Positions 36,322-45,027 of a stretch of DNA of 64,000 nucleotides are shown here, one piece after another (within the stretch, counting starts at the first letter, position 1; the number at the start of each line of letters is the position of its first letter). The position numbers and the translations under genes were made by a program. The stretch comes from Psychrobacter aestuarii (GTDB lineage: Bacteria > Pseudomonadota > Gammaproteobacteria > Pseudomonadales > Moraxellaceae), in contig NZ_CAJGYT010000001.1 of NCBI RefSeq assembly GCF_904846035.1, positions 1,612,001 through 1,676,000 on the forward strand, read 5' to 3'. Below the pieces are notes generated by a model. That model was not told the origin of the DNA and did no database searches. It saw nothing but the letters and a program-made list of their open reading frames with translations.

Positions 36322-37824
36322 TTATGCCGCGTGCGCGCCTTGGCTGGTAAGCCAGTCTTGTAAATGGGTGATTTTTTCAGCCAACAAGCTTTGGTCGCCA
36401 CGGGTTTCAATGTTAAGACGTACCAAAGGCTCGGTGTTTGATGCGCGTAAGTTAAAGCGCCACGCGCCAAAATCCATGCTCAGCCCATCTAAGGTGTTGA
36501 CCTCTGGCGACTGCTCGGCAAAATGTGCCGCGATATTGTCAATAAGCGCGGGTGCATCGGTGTGGGTCAAGCGAAAATTCAACTCGCCTGAGCTGGGGTA
36601 AGCGCTGATGTAATCATCAACCAATTCTGACAGGGGTTTTTGTGTGGTGGAGAGCAGCTCGGCGGTCAATAACCACGGAATCATGCCGCTGTCGCAATAG
36701 CAAAAATCACGGAAATAATGGTGCGCCGACATCTCGCCACCATAGACGGCTTTTGACTCACGCATCACTTGTTTAATAAAAGAATGCCCCGATTTGCTCA
36801 TCGCGGCTTGCCCAGCATGCGCTTTAATGACCGCTTCGGTGTTATACAGCACCCGTGGGTCGTAGACGATGGTTTCGCTTGGGTATTTGTTTAAAAACGC
36901 TTGCGCGAGCATACCCACCACGTAGCTGCCATCGATAAAGCGTGCGTTTTCATCAAAGAAAAAACAGCGGTCAAAATCGCCATCAAAGGCAATGCCCATA
37001 TCAGCATCGTGCGCGAGTACCGCCTCTTGGGTGGCGACACGGTTGGCAATAATCATCGGATTGGGGATGCCGTTTGGGAAGCTGCCATCGGGCGTGTGAT
37101 GCATGGTGATAATCTCAAGTGGCGCACCTGCCGCTTGCAACGCCTCAATAAGCTTATCCACCACAGGAGCTGCGCTGCCGTTGCCTGAATTGATGACCAG
37201 TTTTAGCGGACGCATTTTTTTAGTATCGATAAAGCTCATGAGCTTTTGGATGTAGGCGCTTTTGTCGGTATTGGTACGTTTTTGTCCGCGTGCGCTGGCG
37301 GTGAATTCGCCTGATTCCGCCAAGGCTTGAATCTCAGCAAGTCCTTCATCGCTGCTCAATGGCTTGGACTGCTCGCGTACCAGTTTTAGCCCATTATAAT
37401 TGATCGGGTTATGACTGGCAGTCACTTCAATCCCGCCAAGTGCCTGCATATGACTGGTGGCAAAATATACCTCTTCAGTGCCCGTCATACCAATATCAAG
37501 CACGTCCATACCTGCATCCATGATGCCTGCCATTGTCGCTGCGGCAAGCTCGCTGCTTGACTCCCGAATGTCGTAACCGACCACTACAATAGGCTGTAGG
37601 CTCTGCCATACTGACGCGTCACCTTGAGCATCATCATTGTTTTGATGGTCCAAAAACCGCGCACGCAGAATCTGGGCAAAGGCGCGCCCGATACGATAGG
37701 CAATATCAGCATCTAAAGTAACGCCTAGCTCACCGCGCACATCGTACGCTTTGAAACAGCTTATGGTGATGGGTGAAAAATCACTGGGGTCACGCGGGGC
37801 GGGGACAACAGAAGAATCAGACAT
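36322..37824 (-). CDS. Phosphomannomutase/phosphoglucomutase
   Basis: A hexose-phosphate mutase of the alpha-D-phosphohexomutase superfamily (ManB/AlgC type). It would supply glucose 1-phosphate to GalU and/or mannose 1-phosphate. The 500-residue protein has CFKAYDVRGELG, the phosphoserine loop EVTASHNPINYNGLK (Ser137), the metal loop AFDGDFDRCFFFDE, the sugar-specificity loop GGEMSAHHYFRDF seen in phosphomannomutases, and the phosphate loop RASNTEPLVRL. It is longer than the usual 455-470 because of an Asn/Asp/Gln insertion at about 59-73 and a short N-terminal extension. TTGGAG precedes the ATG at 37824; the longer frame to 37974 is unsupported. It converges on the ugd-like gene with no visible terminator between. 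Confidence 0.92.
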   Translation of the reverse strand: MSDSSVVPAPRDPSDFSPITISCFKAYDVRGELGVTLDADIAYRIGRAFAQILRARFLDHQNNDDAQGDASVWQSLQPIVVVGYDIRESSSELAAATMAGIMDAGMDVLDIGMTGTEEVYFATSHMQALGGIEVTASHNPINYNGLKLVREQSKPLSSDEGLAEIQALAESGEFTASARGQKRTNTDKSAYIQKLMSFIDTKKMRPLKLVINSGNGSAAPVVDKLIEALQAAGAPLEIITMHHTPDGSFPNGIPNPMIIANRVATQEAVLAHDADMGIAFDGDFDRCFFFDENARFIDGSYVVGMLAQAFLNKYPSETIVYDPRVLYNTEAVIKAHAGQAAMSKSGHSFIKQVMRESKAVYGGEMSAHHYFRDFCYCDSGMIPWLLTAELLSTTQKPLSELVDDYISAYPSSGELNFRLTHTDAPALIDNIAAHFAEQSPEVNTLDGLSMDFGAWRFNLRASNTEPLVRLNIETRGDQSLLAEKITHLQDWLTSQGAHAA

Positions 37825-37992
37825 ACAAACAAAACTCCAAAGAATCGATAAATAAAAGACGCATCGTGATTGCGCGCTTGACGCAAAAGGCAAGAGACCC
37901 CCGTCCCTCTGCATTCGATGATACACTATCTTTATTCTATTTGCGTTACGGTCTGTCCGCCGTGATGCCGTCACCGATGCTAGGATATATTC

Positions 37993-38871
37993 ATGTCAAA
38001 TTCTGCTGTTACCCCTTATTTTAAAACTGCTCACGCGCCAGCGCCTGCGGTTGGTACACCGCCTGCCAGTGGTCAAATGTCTGACCTGATTGCGCTGATG
38101 GCGCGTCTGCGCATTGATTGTCCGTGGGACAAAAAACAAGACAATCACAGCCTGATTCCTTATGCATTAGAGGAAGTCTACGAGCTGGTTGATGCCATCC
38201 AAGACAACGATGATGAAGACATCGCAGGTGAGCTGGGCGATGTTTTATTGCAAGTGGTGTTTCATTGTCAGCTGTACGCCGAGCAGGGACGTTTTGATTT
38301 TAAGGACGTCGTACAAACCTTGCAAGAAAAGCTGATACGCCGTCATCCGCACGTCTTTGATGCCGAAAACTTGCCTGACAAAGACGCAGTCAAAGCGCGC
38401 TGGGATGAAATCAAAGCCATGGAGCAGGCGGCGCGCGCCAAACGCGGCAAACCAAGACGCACGCTGGATGCGACCAAAGCAGGCAGCGCCTTAATGCAAG
38501 CGCAAGACATGCAAAAACAAGCGTCCAAGCTGGGCTTTGATTGGGACGGTGTGGCAGGCGCAGTAGAAAAATTGGATGAAGAAATCGATGAGCTAAAAGC
38601 GCTGATACCTGCTGATGATAAGACAGACACCTTAAGCGCAGACACCCGCCGCGCGCTCGAAAAAGAACTGGGCGACTGCTTTTTTGCCCTCGTCAATGTA
38701 GCGCGCAAGCTCGACTTTGATGCCGAAGCCGCCGCGCTGACCTGCGTGCATAAGTTCAAATCGCGCTTTTCTCATATTGAAACCCAGCTTACGGCCAAAG
38801 GCAGCTCAGTTGCAGCGAGCAACTTGGCGGAGATGGAAGCCTTGTGGCAAGACGCCAAACGCCATGAATAG
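37993..38871 (+). CDS. mazG: Nucleoside triphosphate pyrophosphohydrolase MazG
   Basis: MazG hydrolyses (d)NTPs to monophosphates and helps control ppGpp and damaged nucleotides. The 292-residue protein has two MazG domains: the first (about 30-150) has LIALMARLRIDCPWDKKQDNHSL, the metal-binding YALEEVYELVDAI and ELGDVLLQVVFHCQLYAEQGRFDF; the second begins near SKLGFDWDGVAGAVEKLDEEIDELK and ends with LEKELGDCFFALVNVARKL. It is about 25 residues longer than E. coli MazG, from an Ala/Pro-rich N-terminus and a loop around 210-225. AGGA sits 7-8 nt before the ATG. Its stop codon overlaps the start of the ComEA-like gene by 8 bases, so the two are cotranslated. It is divergent from the mutase gene. 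Confidence 0.95.
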   Translation: MSNSAVTPYFKTAHAPAPAVGTPPASGQMSDLIALMARLRIDCPWDKKQDNHSLIPYALEEVYELVDAIQDNDDEDIAGELGDVLLQVVFHCQLYAEQGRFDFKDVVQTLQEKLIRRHPHVFDAENLPDKDAVKARWDEIKAMEQAARAKRGKPRRTLDATKAGSALMQAQDMQKQASKLGFDWDGVAGAVEKLDEEIDELKALIPADDKTDTLSADTRRALEKELGDCFFALVNVARKLDFDAEAAALTCVHKFKSRFSHIETQLTAKGSSVAASNLAEMEALWQDAKRHE

Positions 38872-39220
38872 CACATCTGTATGGTGGGTATGGCTACTGG
38901 TGCTGTTTGGCATAAGCAGTGCGGCAAACGCGCGAACGCCGCCGCTGTGCTACGCCGATGCAAAAAGCGCCTATAAAGCCATGACCACGCAAGCGCAAAA
39001 GCAAGCAATAAGCCTAGAGAGCCAGCCTATCAACATCAACCGCGCAAGCGAAGCGGAGCTGACCACCTTGCAAGGCATTGGCAGCAGTAAAGCGCGCGCC
39101 ATCATCTTATACCGTGAGATGTTTGGCGGTTTTGCTAAGCCTGAGGACATCACCAAAGTCAAAGGCATTGGCGATGCCACTTTTACCAAAAACCGCGCAC
39201 GCATACGCGTTACCGATTAG
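38864..39220 (+). CDS. comEA: ComEA-type helix-hairpin-helix DNA-binding protein
   Basis: A 118-residue exported protein: signal peptide (about 1-23, WWVWLLVLFGISSAANA), a short linker, then a tandem helix-hairpin-helix domain (about 55-118: ININRASEAELTTLQGIGSSKARAIILYRE, then KPEDITKVKGIGDATFTKNRARI, read in parts). This is the layout of the periplasmic DNA receptor ComEA, which pulls transforming DNA through the outer membrane in naturally competent bacteria. Many Psychrobacter and Acinetobacter relatives are transformable, so a role in DNA uptake is plausible. The alternative is one of several small HhH periplasmic proteins of unclear role. The ATG at 38864 overlaps the mazG stop; the longer frame from 38777 lies inside mazG and is not credible. 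Confidence 0.85.
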   Translation: MNSTSVWWVWLLVLFGISSAANARTPPLCYADAKSAYKAMTTQAQKQAISLESQPININRASEAELTTLQGIGSSKARAIILYREMFGGFAKPEDITKVKGIGDATFTKNRARIRVTD

Positions 39221-39422
39221 CCCGATGGCGCATAAGGTAGCGCCCAGCATTGGCCGCTTGAGGGCATTTGTACGCCGTTTGACCCTCCGCTGACAAAATA
39301 GCCACGAACATCGCGTCATAACACCCCAAGCGCCTGCAAAATTTGTTAAACTAGCAGGTACATTTGCTTCATGAATACCGTGTTTGTGAGGGATGTCAAG
39401 AGTACCGGCAAGGAGTATGTGC

Positions 39423-41591
39423 ATGGCCGAGCGTGCCGCCAAGCAGTTAGAACTGAACAAATCTGAATTACCCAATTCTATCATTGAAGTTATCGCTACC
39501 CTGTCTCGCGCAGGTTTTGACGCTTATATCGTCGGCGGTGGTGTCCGTGATACCTTATTGGGTCTGCGCCCCAAAGATTTTGATGCCGTTACCGACGCCA
39601 AACCACACGAAGTCAAAGACGTGTTTGGCAAGCGCTGCCGCGTCATCGGTCGCCGCTTTCAACTGGCGCATGTGTATTCAGGACGTGACTTGATTGAAGT
39701 GGCGACGTTTCGTGCGCCGCCAACCAATGACGCGCACACCACCCAAGAGGGAATGCTGATACGTGACAATGTCTGGGGCGATATTAAGCAAGACTTTGCC
39801 CGTCGCGACTTTTCCATTAATGCGCTGTATTACCAGCCATTAAAAGGCATCGTGCATGATTTTTGTGGTGCGGTCGATGACATCAACAGCAAAACCTTGC
39901 GCTTGCTGGGTGATGCCCCTGTGCGTATCGAAGAAGACCCTGTGCGTCTACTGCGCGCACTGCGCTTTAAGGCCAAGCTGGGTTTTGACTTTGATGACGC
40001 GCTTGCCGCGCAGTTTCATGATGACAACTGGGCGCTGCTTGACCAAATATCGCCGCATCGCTTGTATGATGAATCGCAAAAAATGTTCACAGGCGGCTAC
40101 TTGGTACCGCTATTGCCGCTGCTTTTTGAGTCAGGCGCGATTGAGCATTTGATTATCTATCCGCCAAGCGAGCCAACCGCACTGGTGCAGCAAGTGGCGG
40201 TCAATACCGACAAGCGCATTGGTGCAGGCAAAAGCATTAACCCTGCCTTTTTTTATGCCGCGCTTTTGTGGGACAACTACCTGTATCAGTTAGACAAATT
40301 TAAAAAGCGCAACATGCCTTTTGCCGATGCACAAATGCAAGCGGCGAGCAAAGTCATTGACCGTCAGCGTATCAAAACCGCCATTCCAAAATTCGCTGAG
40401 CAGTTTATCCGCGACATTTGGCTGCTACAGCCTAAGCTCTCCGCGCCGCGCAGCAAGCAGATTGTCCAGCTTGCCGAGCACCCACGTTTTCGCGCTGGTT
40501 TTGACTTTTTACTCTTGCGTGAAGAGTGCGGCGACAGCCACCCGTTGGCAGAATCGACCAATGGCATGGGCGCATGGTGGCAGCATTACCAAACGCTCTC
40601 AGAAGACGAGCAGCAAGCAGCGATTGCCAACTTTGATGACAGCATTCGCCGTGGTTCGCATAAGCGCAGCCGCAATCGCAAGCGCCAAAAAGACGCCATA
40701 CCGTCACCAGTACAGTCGGTCAGCGTAGAGACGCCGCAAAAGCGCGGCAACGCGACACGTGGCTCAAAACGTGCGCGCTCGCAGCAAAACAAGCAAGACA
40801 CGCACGAGCTACAACAGCTCCAGCAGCTGTCACTTGCCAATCATGACAGCGCTCAAGACGCGAGCAATCGCCCGCAGCCTTTGTTCGTGGCCAATAAAAC
40901 CCCTGTCGTGCCAAAATTGCAGCGGCAAACGAGCGCACGCGTAGCGCCACCTGTCAAAGACAAAGAAGCATTTGCTGATAAAAAAGTAGCGCCTAAAAAA
41001 GCGGACTCTACAAAAGCTGCGCCCAAAGTCGTTGCAAAAGCGCCAAAACCTGCGCCCGATACGCTGCCGCCAGTAGTGGCACAGACGCCAAAAGAGGCGG
41101 GCAATAGCCAAACGCCTATCCCTGCCAAGCGTCGCCGCCGTGCCTTGTCGCTAACACAAGCGCCTGCGCCTAAGACACAAGACGAAGCGCCCAAGCAGGC
41201 AGCAGAAGACGCGCCAGCAAATACGCCGACCACACCTGATGCGCCTGCCATGCATGCCGCAGATATTGACGTGCCAAAAACCCGCCGTAAGCGCAGCAGT
41301 CGTAAAGACAATACGCCAAACGCAGGTAACGCGGATACGCAGCATGATGCACAAGGCAGCACGCAAAGCGCGACCACGGCCAATAAGCCCTCTGACCAAG
41401 CGCCAAACAAGCCAAGCCGTCAAGCAAAAAACAGCGATACCAGCAACAGTAACGGCAGTAGCGATGCACCCGCTACCAAAAAGACCCGCAAAAAAGCTGT
41501 CGTGAGCGCTGAGCACAGTAGTGCCCAAGACAAAGGGCCTATCCCTGCCAAGCGTCGCCGCCGTGCAGCAACGAGTACTGAGCAAGGTTAA
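39423..41591 (+). CDS. pcnB: Poly(A) polymerase I with long basic low-complexity tail
   Basis: PcnB adds 3' poly(A) tails that mark RNA for decay. The first ~420 residues are a class II nucleotidyltransferase: FDAYIVGGGVRDTLLGLRPKDFDAVTDA (G-G-G-VRD and the catalytic DxD), RRFQLAHVYSGRDLIEVATFRAP, RRDFSINALYY and EEDPVRLLRALRFKAKLGF. Typical PcnB is about 450-470 residues; this one is 722. The extra ~280 residues are rich in Lys, Ala, Pro, Gln and Ser with no recognisable fold, and contain PIPAKRRRRA twice (565-574 and 706-715). AAGGAG is 7 nt before the ATG. The order pcnB-folK-panB-panC is the same as in Pseudomonas. Confidence 0.94.
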   Translation: MAERAAKQLELNKSELPNSIIEVIATLSRAGFDAYIVGGGVRDTLLGLRPKDFDAVTDAKPHEVKDVFGKRCRVIGRRFQLAHVYSGRDLIEVATFRAPPTNDAHTTQEGMLIRDNVWGDIKQDFARRDFSINALYYQPLKGIVHDFCGAVDDINSKTLRLLGDAPVRIEEDPVRLLRALRFKAKLGFDFDDALAAQFHDDNWALLDQISPHRLYDESQKMFTGGYLVPLLPLLFESGAIEHLIIYPPSEPTALVQQVAVNTDKRIGAGKSINPAFFYAALLWDNYLYQLDKFKKRNMPFADAQMQAASKVIDRQRIKTAIPKFAEQFIRDIWLLQPKLSAPRSKQIVQLAEHPRFRAGFDFLLLREECGDSHPLAESTNGMGAWWQHYQTLSEDEQQAAIANFDDSIRRGSHKRSRNRKRQKDAIPSPVQSVSVETPQKRGNATRGSKRARSQQNKQDTHELQQLQQLSLANHDSAQDASNRPQPLFVANKTPVVPKLQRQTSARVAPPVKDKEAFADKKVAPKKADSTKAAPKVVAKAPKPAPDTLPPVVAQTPKEAGNSQTPIPAKRRRRALSLTQAPAPKTQDEAPKQAAEDAPANTPTTPDAPAMHAADIDVPKTRRKRSSRKDNTPNAGNADTQHDAQGSTQSATTANKPSDQAPNKPSRQAKNSDTSNSNGSSDAPATKKTRKKAVVSAEHSSAQDKGPIPAKRRRRAATSTEQG
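41114..41143 (+). repeat. 30-bp direct repeat in pcnB tail, copy 1
   Basis: Identical to 41537-41566; encodes PIPAKRRRRA in the same frame (residues 565-574 of PcnB). Identity extends over third codon positions. Confidence 0.9.
41537..41566 (+). repeat. 30-bp direct repeat in pcnB tail, copy 2
   Basis: Second exact copy, 423 bp after the first, encoding PIPAKRRRRA at residues 706-715, close to the C-terminus. Confidence 0.9.
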
Positions 41592-41606
41592 ACTGAGGAC
41601 ACGCGT

Positions 41607-42140
41607 ATGACGCACACCACGACCCCAGTAGCAGAAGCGCCGTGGGTAACGGCTTATATCGGACTTGGCAGCAACTTAAGCAATGCGCTTGGCACACCGA
41701 CCGAGCACATTCAGCGGGCGGTGGTGGCGTTTGCCGCGCATCCGCATATTCGTGCGGTGGTCGCCTCGTCGCTGTACCAATCTGTACCGATGGGGCCACA
41801 AGACCAGCCTGATTTTATCAATGCTGCGCTGCGCCTTGAGACCACCTTGTCTCCGCTGACACTGCTTGATTACTGTCAGCTGCTCGAGCAGCAAGCCGCG
41901 CGTGTGCGTGAGCGCCGTTGGGGCGAGCGCAGTTTGGATGTGGACATCTTGCTGTATGCTGAGCAGCAGATTGACGAGCCGCGTTTGACTGTGCCGCACT
42001 GCGGTTTGCATGAGCGTAATTTTGTGCTGCTGCCTTTAACTGAGCTTGGCGCGCAGGCGCTGATTGATGGCAAGCCACTTGCCGATCATCCGCTTGCCAA
42101 TGATTGGCAAGGCATCAAACGCTTAGCCACAGAGGTATAG
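41607..42140 (+). CDS. folK: 2-amino-4-hydroxy-6-hydroxymethyldihydropteridine pyrophosphokinase
   Basis: FolK transfers pyrophosphate from ATP to 6-hydroxymethyl-7,8-dihydropterin in folate synthesis. The 177-residue protein has the N-terminal YIGLGSNLSN, the pterin-site segment SSLYQSVPMGPQDQPDFINAALRLET, and the ATP/Mg signature RRWGERSLDVDILLY (family R-W-G-x-R-x-x-D-x-D), followed by LTVPHCGLHERNFVLLPLTEL. Length and order fit HPPK. A GAGGACACG stretch precedes the ATG. It lies 15 nt after pcnB, so the two are cotranscribed; panB follows 69 nt later. Confidence 0.96.
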   Translation: MTHTTTPVAEAPWVTAYIGLGSNLSNALGTPTEHIQRAVVAFAAHPHIRAVVASSLYQSVPMGPQDQPDFINAALRLETTLSPLTLLDYCQLLEQQAARVRERRWGERSLDVDILLYAEQQIDEPRLTVPHCGLHERNFVLLPLTELGAQALIDGKPLADHPLANDWQGIKRLATEV

Positions 42141-42209
42141 CGCTTCTTAGCATGAGCGCTTGCGCCAAAGAGCACAAGCGGTGACACAACGCACGATACT
42201 GAGTAGATT

Positions 42210-43010
42210 ATGACGACACTATCGACCCTCAATAATTTTAAAAAAAACGGCACCAAATTTACGTGCTTGACCTGTTATGACGCCATGTTTGCGCGCATGA
42301 TGGACAATGCCGAGATTGACAGCATTTTGATTGGTGACAGCCTTGGTATGGTGGTGCAGGGGCACAGCTCAACCGTTCCTGTGACGGTAGCCGATATGGC
42401 GTACCACACCGCCAATGTGGCACGCAGCAATCAGCACGCGCTGATTATTGCTGACCTGCCGTTTATGAGTTACAGCACACTTGAGGACGCCATCAACAAC
42501 AGCCGCACTTTGATGCAAGCAGGCGCGCATGTGGTCAAATTAGAAGGTGGCGCAGCGCTGTGCAATATCGTCAGCACCCTTGCCAAAGCAGGCACGCCAA
42601 GCTGCGTACATCTTGGCTTAACGCCGCAGTCGGTCAATGTCTTTGGCGGTTATAAAGTCCAAGGACGCGCTGAAGACGCCGCTGCGCTGCTACTTCAAGA
42701 TGCCAAAGCAGTTGCTGAAGCAGGCGCGGCGCTTTTGGTACTCGAATGCGTGCCAGCAGCACTTGCCAAAGCCGTCACCGAGGCGGTAGCGATTCCCGTT
42801 ATTGGTATCGGTGCAGGCGCGGACACAGATGGGCAGGTGTTGGTAATGCACGATATGCTCGGGCTGCGTCATGGGCGCGTGCCGCGTTTTGTCCATGACT
42901 TTTTGACCGATGACAACAACCGCGAGCGCAGCATCGAAGGCGCGTTTCGTCTGTATCAAGAGCAGGTGCGCGCTGGCGAGTTTCCGCGCGCTGAGCACCA
43001 GTTTGATTAA
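42210..43010 (+). CDS. panB: 3-methyl-2-oxobutanoate hydroxymethyltransferase
   Basis: PanB makes ketopantoate from 2-oxoisovalerate using methylenetetrahydrofolate, the first committed step to pantothenate and CoA. The 266-residue product has MTCYDA-like [18 protein letters not shown], the metal/substrate motif [78 protein letters not shown] with the catalytic Glu, and [17 protein letters not shown]. All match the family. It is paired with panC as in most proteobacteria; panD is not in the window. Confidence 0.97.
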   Translation: MTTLSTLNNFKKNGTKFTCLTCYDAMFARMMDNAEIDSILIGDSLGMVVQGHSSTVPVTVADMAYHTANVARSNQHALIIADLPFMSYSTLEDAINNSRTLMQAGAHVVKLEGGAALCNIVSTLAKAGTPSCVHLGLTPQSVNVFGGYKVQGRAEDAAALLLQDAKAVAEAGAALLVLECVPAALAKAVTEAVAIPVIGIGAGADTDGQVLVMHDMLGLRHGRVPRFVHDFLTDDNNRERSIEGAFRLYQEQVRAGEFPRAEHQFD

Positions 43011-43064
43011 CCCTTAGAGACATAGTGTGGGCGTGCGTGTCATGCCTTGTGATGAATCTGTTTA

Positions 43065-43964
43065 ATGAGCCTTATAATGCCAACGACGTTTTCTACCATC
43101 TCAGCGCTGCGAGCTGCCCTACACCCCATGCGCTCGCATCAGCGTATCGCCCTTGTACCAACGATGGGCAACCTACACGAAGGACATATAGAGCTGGTCA
43201 ATATTGCCAAGCAATATGCCGATATTGTGGTGGTCAGTATTTTTGTTAATCCCACACAGTTTGGGGTCGGTGAGGATTTTGACAGCTACCCGCGCACGCT
43301 AGACGCCGATGTCGAAAAACTTGCGCAAGCGGGGGCAGATTTTGTGTTCGCCCCAGAGGTGGCGGAGATGTACCCGATATTGCCGCTGGCAACCTCAGTG
43401 CGCGCAGGTGACATCACCGCTGAGCTGTGCGGACGCTCACGCCCCACGCATTTTGATGGGGTGGGCATTGTGGTGTCCAAGCTGTTTAACATCGTACAGC
43501 CTGATGTCGCGGTTTTTGGACAAAAGGACTATCAGCAGCTGGCGATTATCAAGCAGTTGGTCATTGATTTGAGTTATCCTGTGCATATCATCTCCGCGCC
43601 CATCATTCGTGCGCCCGATGGTTTGGCATTGTCCTCGCGCAATCAATATCTAAACACCGATGAGCGTACGCGCGCGCCCAAACTGCACGCCACATTGCAG
43701 CAGCTTGCCACCGAGCTGCAAAATAATGCGCCACTCACCAAGGACAACTTGGTATCCGCCATCACGCAAGCCGCCGAGCGCTTGAATGAAGCAGGGTTTG
43801 AGATTGATTATTTAGAAGTGCGTACCCAAGCCTTGCAGCCTGTATTTGCCGAAGAGCGTTCTGAGTCAGACAGCGACACTGACCCCAAAGTCTTGGTAAT
43901 TTTGGCTGCGGCGTGGCTTGGTCGTGCTCGTTTGTTGGACAATATCGTGGTCACACTGCACTGA
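43065..43964 (+). CDS. panC: Pantothenate synthetase
   Basis: PanC joins pantoate and beta-alanine with ATP to form pantothenate. It belongs to the HIGH-motif nucleotidyltransferases: VPTMGNLHEGHIELV carries the ATP-binding HEGH, followed by VVSIFVNPTQFG, EDFDSYPRTLDADVEKL, GRSRPTHFDGVGIVVSKLFNIVQPDVAVFGQKDYQQL and the KMSKS-like region SSRNQYL. At 299 residues it is a little longer than usual because of a Ser/Asp-rich insert near residues 268-280 (EERSESDSDTDP). The ATGs at 43065 and 43077 are both possible and neither has a good ribosome-binding site. It lies 54 nt after panB. Confidence 0.95.
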   Translation: MSLIMPTTFSTISALRAALHPMRSHQRIALVPTMGNLHEGHIELVNIAKQYADIVVVSIFVNPTQFGVGEDFDSYPRTLDADVEKLAQAGADFVFAPEVAEMYPILPLATSVRAGDITAELCGRSRPTHFDGVGIVVSKLFNIVQPDVAVFGQKDYQQLAIIKQLVIDLSYPVHIISAPIIRAPDGLALSSRNQYLNTDERTRAPKLHATLQQLATELQNNAPLTKDNLVSAITQAAERLNEAGFEIDYLEVRTQALQPVFAEERSESDSDTDPKVLVILAAAWLGRARLLDNIVVTLH

Positions 43965-44035
43965 CCGTACATCACGCACGCCTTTGGTCATCAGCGATTG
44001 TTGATGACTGTGACAAACACGCACAAGGACAGGTC

Positions 44036-44986
44036 ATGGATAAGGTCAACCCGCAGCATGCTATGCCAAGCGACAACGATAGCGACATGCACAGCGATAC
44101 GGACATCAGTATCTTGGTGGTGTCGGGGCGTTCAGGCTCTGGTAAGACCTCTGCGCTGAACACGTTAGAAGACTTTGGCTATTACACCATTGATAACTTG
44201 CCGCTGGCACTGGTGCCTGAAGTGGCCGCCAAGCTGATTAACGACAGCGGCATTCACCGCATTGCGCTTGGCGTGGATATTCGCTCGCCGCGCGCCGATT
44301 TGAGCAAGTTTGGCGCGATTCGTGATACGCTAGAGCAGACGCATGGCAAGCAAGCGGTGCGCGTGGTGTATGTGACCGCGCAAGAGAGCATCTTGGTGGC
44401 GCGGTTTAACGCCACCCGCCGCGTGCACCCACTCATGAGCGGCGACAATGAACACGCCATGTACAATCTGCCAGGCGCGATTAAAAAAGAGATTGAACTG
44501 TTAGAGCCTATCGCCAGCCGCGCTGACATCAAGATTGACACCAGCAAGCTCAATATTCATGAGCTTAAAGAGTGCCTGCGTGACCGTTTGGGCGTCGCCA
44601 ATAAGATTGTCGTCAACCTATTGTCCTTTGGCTTTAAATACGGCAGTCCCATCGATGCCGATTTTGTCTTTGACGTGCGTATCTTGCCCAATCCGCATTG
44701 GAACCCGCAGCTGCGCGGCTCAACAGGAATGGATGCAGAGGTGGCAACCTTTTTTGCCGACTATCCTGAAGTGGCGGAAATGAGCGATGACATCGGCGTG
44801 TTTTTAGCGCGCTGGTTGCCCGAATTTTTATTGAACAATCGCCACACCGTCACGGTCGCTATTGGCTGTACAGGTGGCAAGCACCGCTCGGTATTTATCA
44901 CCGAAGCGCTAGCAGGCTATCTGAGCACCAAGCTGCCAGCGGAGATGATGATATCCGCCAAACACCGTGAAAAGCATCGCTGGTAA
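44036..44986 (+). CDS. rapZ: RNase adapter protein RapZ
   Basis: RapZ is a nucleotide-binding protein; in enterobacteria it binds glucosamine 6-phosphate and directs RNase E to the GlmZ sRNA, tuning GlmS. The 316-residue protein has Walker A GRSGSGKTS at 31-39, then LEDFGYYTIDNLPLALV, the DIRS motif, YVTAQESILVARFNATRRVHPL, FGFKYGSPIDADFVFDVRILPNPHW and the C-terminal IGCTGGKHRSVFI. It is about 30 residues longer than E. coli RapZ because of an acidic N-terminal leader. AAGGA is 6 nt before the ATG at 44036; an upstream frame from 43913 overlaps panC and is unlikely. Usual partners (rpoN, hpf, ptsN) are not here. Confidence 0.94.
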   Translation: MDKVNPQHAMPSDNDSDMHSDTDISILVVSGRSGSGKTSALNTLEDFGYYTIDNLPLALVPEVAAKLINDSGIHRIALGVDIRSPRADLSKFGAIRDTLEQTHGKQAVRVVYVTAQESILVARFNATRRVHPLMSGDNEHAMYNLPGAIKKEIELLEPIASRADIKIDTSKLNIHELKECLRDRLGVANKIVVNLLSFGFKYGSPIDADFVFDVRILPNPHWNPQLRGSTGMDAEVATFFADYPEVAEMSDDIGVFLARWLPEFLLNNRHTVTVAIGCTGGKHRSVFITEALAGYLSTKLPAEMMISAKHREKHRW

Positions 44987-45027
44987 GCCAGTGCTGCGTT
45001 TAATGCCACAAAATACAGAGAACAGAT

